This document shows positions 40,646-45,063 of a stretch of 45,063 nucleotides of DNA, piece after piece. The stretch's first letter is position 1, and each line of letters opens with the position of its first letter. The DNA is from VMFW01 sp038058095 (GTDB lineage Bacteria; Patescibacteriota; Minisyncoccia; UBA6257; 2-01-FULL-56-20): contig JBBUBW010000012.1 of NCBI GenBank assembly GCA_038058095.1, positions 1 to 45,063 on the forward strand, in the 5' to 3' direction. The notes below the pieces were generated by a model, which worked only from the letters and a program-made list of their open reading frames with translations, ran no database searches and was not told the origin of the DNA. A program made the position numbers and the translations under genes.

Positions 40646-40873
40646 ATGCGTTTGTATCTAGTGCTGTATTTTTCGGGAATAGCGCTTTTGGCTACAGGAA
40701 TGTGGTTTTGGATTTCAAGAGTGGAAGAAACCCAACACGCCGAAAAGATTGTCGCCGTGGTGTTTGGTGCCACCGGACTTAGTCTTATGGCGCTAGCGAT
40801 TTATCCGTTTGGTTCTCTCTTTTTTCTATTCTCTGGCGTATTCTTGAAACTGACCTTCCGATTTTTCTTCTAG
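40646..40873 (+). CDS. Small two-helix membrane protein, unknown function
   Basis: The 75-residue product has two strong membrane helices (about 3-22 and 34-53) and a hydrophobic Phe-rich tail. GGGGAGGG lies 7-8 nt before the ATG. The promoter upstream and a UUCG-loop terminator downstream make it a complete monocistronic unit. No family recognised. Confidence 0.75.
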   Translation: MRLYLVLYFSGIALLATGMWFWISRVEETQHAEKIVAVVFGATGLSLMALAIYPFGSLFFLFSGVFLKLTFRFFF

Positions 40874-40904
40874 GCGTCGCGTTGCCTCGAAAATGAATCC
40901 AGAC

Positions 40905-40937
40905 GAGCTACCTTCGGGTAGCTCTTGTCTTTTTTTG
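40905..40937 (+). terminator. Terminator with UUCG tetraloop
   Basis: GAGCTACC, TTCG, GGTAGCTC (40905-40924), then TTGTCTTTTTTT: a perfect 8-bp stem with a highly stable loop. Confidence 0.95.
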
Positions 40938-40974
40938 GCAAGGGTATTCCAAGCTATTGAACCATTAAGTGAAG

Positions 40975-41003
40975 TTGACAAAAAAGTTGGGGCGGTATAT
41001 AAT
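40975..41003 (+). promoter_or_regulatory. Consensus promoter of the 50-residue gene
   Basis: TTGACA (40975-40980), exactly 17 nt, TATAAT (40998-41003): both boxes match the sigma-70 consensus perfectly. Strong constitutive expression is expected. Confidence 0.9.
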
Positions 41004-41034
41004 GTTAACAGTAACTGGGAAGGAGGTGATAGTC

Positions 41035-41187
41035 GTGTCAGCTGAAGAAGCGGGACGGATTGCGCGGGCACTGCAGATTCGAATGGAGCTCGCGTGCGAG
41101 GATGGGAACGATTCCCTCGCCGACTTTTTCGCAGCAAAATCACGGGCATATGAAGTGATCGCCCGCGATCTGGACAAGCGATCTTAA
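41035..41187 (+). CDS. Small helical protein, unknown function
   Basis: From the GTG at 41035 the product is 50 residues, beginning (M)SAEEAGRIARALQIRME and ending YEVIARDLDKRS. It is soluble, charged and probably two helices. The frame extends upstream to 40969, but that part lies over the promoter, while AGGAGGT sits 8 nt before the GTG. Perfect promoter, strong Shine-Dalgarno and terminator suggest high expression. Family unknown. Confidence 0.75.
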   Translation: MSAEEAGRIARALQIRMELACEDGNDSLADFFAAKSRAYEVIARDLDKRS

Positions 41188-41200
41188 ACTTGTCCCTCAT

Positions 41201-41225
41201 GGCTCCATAGGATGGAGCCTTTTTG
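41201..41225 (+). terminator. Terminator of the 50-residue gene
   Basis: GGCTCCA (41201-41207) pairs with TGGAGCC (41213-41219), followed by TTTTTG. Confidence 0.9.
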
Positions 41226-41308
41226 TTTAAATAGTTTCAATAAAAAAACTTTCTTCTTTTTACTACACTTTTTGACGATCGTTATTTAGTGTAGTGAATT
41301 TATTTCTG

Positions 41309-42124
41309 TTATTCTTGTCGGATGCGCGCCATCGCGCCGTAGAGGCCGCCGAAGTCACCAAGGGTGGCTTTTTTGATTTTGGGAAGGTCGTTTGGAAACG
41401 CCCGCATGATTTTTTTGAGGTGAAACTCGACATGGGGAATTTTGATGCCGATTTTTTTCATCATTGAACCGCCCACCACAACCACATCCGGAGACCAGTG
41501 GATAATTGTGTTATTGACGCCATAAGCCAAAATCTCGGCCATTTTGTCCCAAAATTTTTTGTCTAAAATTTCGTAAGGTTTTTTGTGATATTTTTTCTCC
41601 ACTGAACGGCCGCCGATTAAATCTTGAAGATCTTTTTTGTTTTTGTAATCAATATATTGGTTACCAGGTTCAAAACCATTGGCGTAAGTGTCGATCTTGC
41701 CGTTAATAATTCTTCCGCCACCGACGCCGGTGGAAACCGTAAGATACGCCACAATTTCGTATCCCCTGCCGGCGCCCGAAACGGCTTCACCTAATCCCAC
41801 TAAATCAGAATCGTTTTCTAGATAAACTGGCGACTTAGTAATCTTTTGGATTTCTTTTTTCAGTGGTTTTTTAATCCAACTTTTGAGATTTGGAGCACAA
41901 CCCTTAATTTTGGTTTTTTCGGCGTCAAAATACCCCGGGATGCCTCCGGCGACGACTTTTATTTTTTTACCGCGGCTGACAGATTTTACCAAAGTGGCAA
42001 AAGCGCGCATTCCCTCCTTGAAATTTTTAGGGGTTTTTACGATTAGGGGTTCGCTGAATTTTTTTAAATCAGACGAGGATGCCACTCGCATTTTTGAACC
42101 ACCGATGTCGAATAAGATGTACAT
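41309..42124 (-). CDS. ROK-family sugar kinase
   Basis: ROK proteins phosphorylate glucose, mannose or similar sugars, or act as repressors. The 271-residue product shows the phosphate motif FDIGGSKMR at the start, YLENDSDLVGLGEA and the ROK-type loop TVSTGVGGGRI. The usual ExGH plus zinc-binding Cys cluster is absent: FEPGNQYID stands where the His is expected, and no CxCGxxGC follows. There is no HTH domain, so a kinase is more likely than a repressor. It may feed the PGI/PMI at 44.0-45.0 kb. Confidence 0.85.
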   Translation of the reverse strand: MYILFDIGGSKMRVASSSDLKKFSEPLIVKTPKNFKEGMRAFATLVKSVSRGKKIKVVAGGIPGYFDAEKTKIKGCAPNLKSWIKKPLKKEIQKITKSPVYLENDSDLVGLGEAVSGAGRGYEIVAYLTVSTGVGGGRIINGKIDTYANGFEPGNQYIDYKNKKDLQDLIGGRSVEKKYHKKPYEILDKKFWDKMAEILAYGVNNTIIHWSPDVVVVGGSMMKKIGIKIPHVEFHLKKIMRAFPNDLPKIKKATLGDFGGLYGAMARIRQE

Positions 42125-42172
42125 TACTGAAATGTTCTAGTTGTTCTAATTGTTCGAGATGTTAGTGAAGTA

Positions 42173-42178
42173 ATTATA
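42173..42178 (-). promoter_or_regulatory. Extended -10 promoter of the ROK gene
   Basis: TATAAT preceded by TGA. The leader is about 40 nt and contains AGAACAATT-type repeats (42130-42160). Confidence 0.5.
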
Positions 42179-42212
42179 TCACTCTGATGCTAAAACTTCG
42201 ATAGTTCTAATT

Positions 42213-44006
42213 CTAAACAACTTCGGCGTTGTAACATTGTTCACAATAGACGATTTCGGGGCGGTCGGGAGCATAAGTCGTCTCAAATTCATTTGGGCAT
42301 TGGCCTTCGAGGTAGTGGGAGTGTTTGACGGTGTTTTGATATTTTTTAAAATCACCCTCCTTCGCTGAAGCTTCAGAGGACAGGCACATGCATTTCCTTG
42401 TCCAAAGTTTAACCAAGTTACGCAAGGCGCACCTTTCTTCGGTTCTACATCCGGGGCAAATTCTAGGAATAGGTATTTTCATTTTCCGATAAAATTGGAG
42501 TTCTTGGGGAACAAGTTTGAATGCCGAGGTGCAGTTGTGTTCGCATTTTTGCTCGTGCTCGCAACCTATGACTTCTTTTAAAATTCCGTCGTCTGTTTCT
42601 TCTATGGAAGAAGGGAGTTCCGAAGCATTTTTCGTTATTCGATATTCTCTTACTTCCGGTTCCATCCAGTCATATCCTAAACGTATCGTCTCCTCCTTTT
42701 TAATCGGGAAATAGAATTGAGTCATCGCTTCGTTATACGCAAAGGGTGAAAATTCGGGAGGGAAAAATTCACCATATTTATATTCGCTTCTCCTTGAATC
42801 AATGTAGGGATTTTCATTCATCTCTTTAATAATTCTTTCTTGAAGCTTTGCATATTCGTCCTTAGTATATTGCTTATTTAAAATGCAGTACTACTTTTTC
42901 CTTAAACTTATACACCCGAAGAGATCCTGGCTGACGCGACAGTAGTCACAAAACTGAACTCGGGCACAGTTTTCAAAAGTGTTTGAGGAAAAATAATTAT
43001 TTGAGTCGAGGTATCCTACGTTGACACCATCATAAATTAAAGATGTCTCCTTATCGCCCACTCCGTAGAGGTCCTGGGAATCTTTGGCGTGGCTCATTTG
43101 TACGCCATACTTTACGTCTTCGCAGCTTTCGGAGTTGAAGCAATATTTCGCGTTTTTACATTGAGATAAGTTGTTGCCGGTCGAATTCGTGCACTTGACC
43201 ATGTTCGCGTATTTATGGAGCGAGTTTTTTCTCAAACGGATGTATTCCGAAAATAATTCTTTTTGAGTTTGATGGTCGTTTTTAATATCATTAATCTTTT
43301 TTCGATACTCTTCTTGCGAAAGTTGCTCGTTTCGGAAGACGAACTTTTTATTGTGCAAGTTACTACTCATGAAGCAGTCCGAACAGTTTCGACAATCAAA
43401 TAAAAAAGAGCTGCCTAGGCAATTTTTACAATCGGATATAAACTTGCAGCTCACACAATATTCCGAGTCCAGGGCTTGGTAAATACTTTCGCAGTTTAAA
43501 ATAACCATGGAATCGAACGTGTCTCTGCAACTCCATGCTCCTTTGGAGTAGGCAACGTTGTCGGAGTTTAGTGTGGATGGTGAAAGATATACATTTTTCG
43601 AAAACCAGGTATAGCCGGAATAAGGCGAATTTTCATTTTGATAGGCTTCAAGATTGGGTCTCGGCGTGGCATCTGAAAGACTCTTCCATTGGCTGAAAAA
43701 AGTTCTGCTGGGATCATAATCTCTACCGTATTGAAGCGGATCCCATTTGTCTGACCACCAACATTCATTGCAATATACCGGGAATTTAACCTTGTCCGAA
43801 TAGTGAGAAAGAACTTCTTTGCCACAAAGAGCGCACTTGCATTTGTGCAAATTGAATTCATTCCGGAAAAGCATCCGTCTCTTCATTCGGCATTCCGGGC
43901 ACCAAGTTGGAGGCGGGACTTGGATTTTTTCGTAGAAATTAAAATCGTCGGGCTCGATGACGAAGTTTTGTTTGCAATTTTGGCAATTTCTGGTTTCGGT
44001 GTTCAT
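42213..44006 (-). pseudogene. Zinc-ribbon protein gene interrupted by an in-frame amber codon
   Basis: Two frames, 42891-44006 (371 residues) and 42213-42821 (202 residues), lie in the same frame. The 23 codons between them read as coherent protein (YCILNKQYTKDEYAKLQERI...). The only interruption is one TAG at 42891-42893. The joined product of about 597 codons matches a CPR zinc-ribbon family as I know it, where Gln or Lys stands at this position. CxxC pairs include CQNC, CPEC, CALC, CNEC, CKFISDC and, at the end, CEQC. TAG ends other genes here, so this looks like a nonsense mutation or a read-through case. Confidence 0.8.
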
Positions 44007-44012
44007 TTCGAC

Positions 44013-44018
44013 ATTCTA
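44013..44018 (-). promoter_or_regulatory. Leaderless extended -10 promoter of the zinc-ribbon gene
   Basis: TAGAAT preceded by TGT; the ATG at 44006 follows after 6 nt. The region is a tandem AATGTTAGA repeat. Confidence 0.6.
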
Positions 44019-44046
44019 ACATTACACCACTCTAACATTTTAACAA

Positions 44047-45009
44047 TTATCTAATCAGTTTTTTGAATTCCTCAACCATCGGGACTTGCTCGGGGTCGTT
44101 GCCGTAATACCGTGCGAGATAAAGGCTTGCCCAGTCGGCGAGAAGAAGCGAATTAAAGACTTTTTCCCAAATGTTTTTACCCGAAAGCGGAACGGAAGTT
44201 AAGTTTAATCCTTTCGCGCCTAAGATTTTTTTGGTGACAGAGAATCGTTTTTTAATGCGAGGATGATCGGATGAATCTTCAAGAAAAATTAAATGCAGGT
44301 TTGAACTTAAGCTGGCGGTGGTTTTGGTGGCGTCGTAACCAGTCATTTCGTTATGGTTCATTTCCGGCAGGAAATTCCAGAAAGCGGGAATTTTCCCGTT
44401 CTCGTTGAATTTAATTTTCCAGACTTGCGCGATGGCGGAATTTTTTTCGGAGGCGTAAATGACGGGAAGCTGATCCCAGAGATTTTCCGAAAGCGCTTTT
44501 CCCTTTTTCTGCCAAGCGATAGGTTTTAGGGTTTTTGAAAGCGACGCGAGTTCTTTCTCGTTTTTAAGCCCAATGAGTTTTGAAAACGCGGCTACGAAAA
44601 AACCGGTCGACATTCGAGGCTGGATTTTAGTGTCGGGAATCTGAATATAGGGAACTTTATATTTTTTGGCGAGAGCTAGAAGTTTACCGCCCATAGTGAC
44701 GGCGGTTAAATTCAGTTTTTGTTTTATAGCTTTCTCAAATGAACTTAGCGTTTCTTCGGTGGTGCCGGAGTAACTGCTCGTAATAACGAGCGTTTGACGT
44801 TGGATGTTAGACGTTAGATGCGGGAGGTCGTAGGAGCGGTGGTTGGTGATATTTAGTTCTGGATGAGCGGTTTTTAAGATTTCGGCGGGGAAGGCCGAAC
44901 CGCCCATACCGACGACAATGATGTTCTCGGCTGGTTTAAGCTTTTCGGCGCTTTGGACTTTCAGCCGAAACTCGAACTGTTTGGCGAAATTCAGTATCGT
45001 TTTTTCCAT
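44047..45009 (-). CDS. Bifunctional phosphoglucose/phosphomannose isomerase (SIS fold)
   Basis: This family interconverts glucose-6-P or mannose-6-P with fructose-6-P. The 320-residue protein has two SIS domains: VGMGGSAFPAEIL (about residues 33-45), TSSYSGTTEETLSSF (about 77-91), and the catalytic region EMNHNEMTGYD. The C-terminus has NDPEQVPMVEEFKK, typical of the archaeal/CPR PGI-PMI type. The segment LTSNIQRQ before TLVI is encoded by 7-nt repeats. It links the sugar cluster to central metabolism. Confidence 0.92.
   Translation of the reverse strand: MEKTILNFAKQFEFRLKVQSAEKLKPAENIIVVGMGGSAFPAEILKTAHPELNITNHRSYDLPHLTSNIQRQTLVITSSYSGTTEETLSSFEKAIKQKLNLTAVTMGGKLLALAKKYKVPYIQIPDTKIQPRMSTGFFVAAFSKLIGLKNEKELASLSKTLKPIAWQKKGKALSENLWDQLPVIYASEKNSAIAQVWKIKFNENGKIPAFWNFLPEMNHNEMTGYDATKTTASLSSNLHLIFLEDSSDHPRIKKRFSVTKKILGAKGLNLTSVPLSGKNIWEKVFNSLLLADWASLYLARYYGNDPEQVPMVEEFKKLIR
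44797..44820. repeat. 7-nt tandem repeat inside the PGI/PMI gene
   Basis: ACGTTGG, ATGTTAG, ACGTTAG and ATG in direct succession on the plus strand, encoding LTSNIQR in the isomerase. A related TAGGTTTTAGGG tract lies at 44518-44535 in the same gene. Confidence 0.6.
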
Positions 45010-45015
45010 TTGTTA

Positions 45016-45044
45016 ATACTAACACACCCTATTTTGGCTAACAA
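45016..45044 (-). promoter_or_regulatory. Leaderless promoter of the PGI/PMI gene
   Basis: On the minus strand TTGTTA (45039-45044), 17 nt spacer, TAGTAT (45016-45021) with an extended -10 TGT. The ATG at 45009 follows after 6 nt. Confidence 0.65.
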
Positions 45045-45063
45045 AATCGAAACTTTTTATTTT

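Noticed and set aside
40826..41200. 124-residue minus-strand frame
   Set aside because: It crosses two terminators, a consensus promoter and two small plus-strand genes; no start signals.
42213..44006. TAG reassigned to an amino acid
   Set aside because: cysS, recR, corA, the GT4 gene at 6470 and several small genes end with TAG at family-appropriate positions, so the codon is a stop here.

Overview
The window reads as a chromosomal segment of a Patescibacteria (Candidate Phyla Radiation) bacterium, most likely Parcubacteria. This is inferred from the gene families: a zinc-ribbon family and membrane proteins I know mainly from that group, a shortened HrcA, compact SecD/SecF, a type IV pilus operon and a GH130-rich sugar cluster. 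No 16S rRNA or ribosomal protein is present, so the placement is family-level inference. The genetic code is standard: TAA, TAG and TGA all end recognisable genes.

Layout. 1-5.4 kb (minus): membrane proteins, a sigma-region-4/HARE-HTH regulator, secF and secD. 5.4-15.3 kb: a carbohydrate region with a LmbE-type deacetylase, two GT4 glycosyltransferases (one fused to a helical-barrel domain), three GH130 proteins and a GH15/GH100/debranching-like hydrolase, interrupted by small membrane genes and a decayed gene fragment. 15.3-20.9 kb (minus): tRNA-Lys and the heat-shock operon hrcA-grpE-dnaK-membrane protein-dnaJ, behind a CIRCE operator that covers its promoter. 20.9-27.2 kb (mostly plus): corA, cysS-dnaB-recR and an operon of four tiny membrane proteins. 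27.2-38.9 kb (minus): ychF, a DnaJ-zinc-finger-like protein, a dockerin/Ig-like surface protein and the pilus operon (PEBP, pilB, pilC, five prepilin-like genes). 38.9-45 kb: small genes, a DUF4258-like protein, a RecB/Cas4-like nuclease, a ROK kinase, a zinc-ribbon gene split by an amber codon, and a phosphoglucose/phosphomannose isomerase.

Three structural themes stand out. (1) Three copies (about 5985-6129, 20759-20890, 26077-26218) of an undescribed 130-145 bp palindromic element share a core, but their paired arms differ completely in sequence while staying complementary. One copy sits in frame inside the deacetylase gene. (2) Two initiation modes coexist. Many long genes have a -10 box 6-8 nt before the start codon and so appear leaderless. 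A set of small, mostly membrane-protein genes instead has near-consensus promoters, untranslated leaders, strong Shine-Dalgarno sequences and mostly its own terminators. (3) Short degenerate tandem microrepeats of 7-9 nt sit at gene junctions and start codons and have been absorbed into reading frames.

Functionally, the sugar enzymes plausibly build and recycle a mannose-containing glycan or storage polymer, with the ROK kinase and PGI/PMI feeding hexose phosphates. The pilus operon, with a pilin fused to propeller-like repeats, and the dockerin/Ig protein suggest a surface-attachment apparatus. These roles are inferences from families and context.
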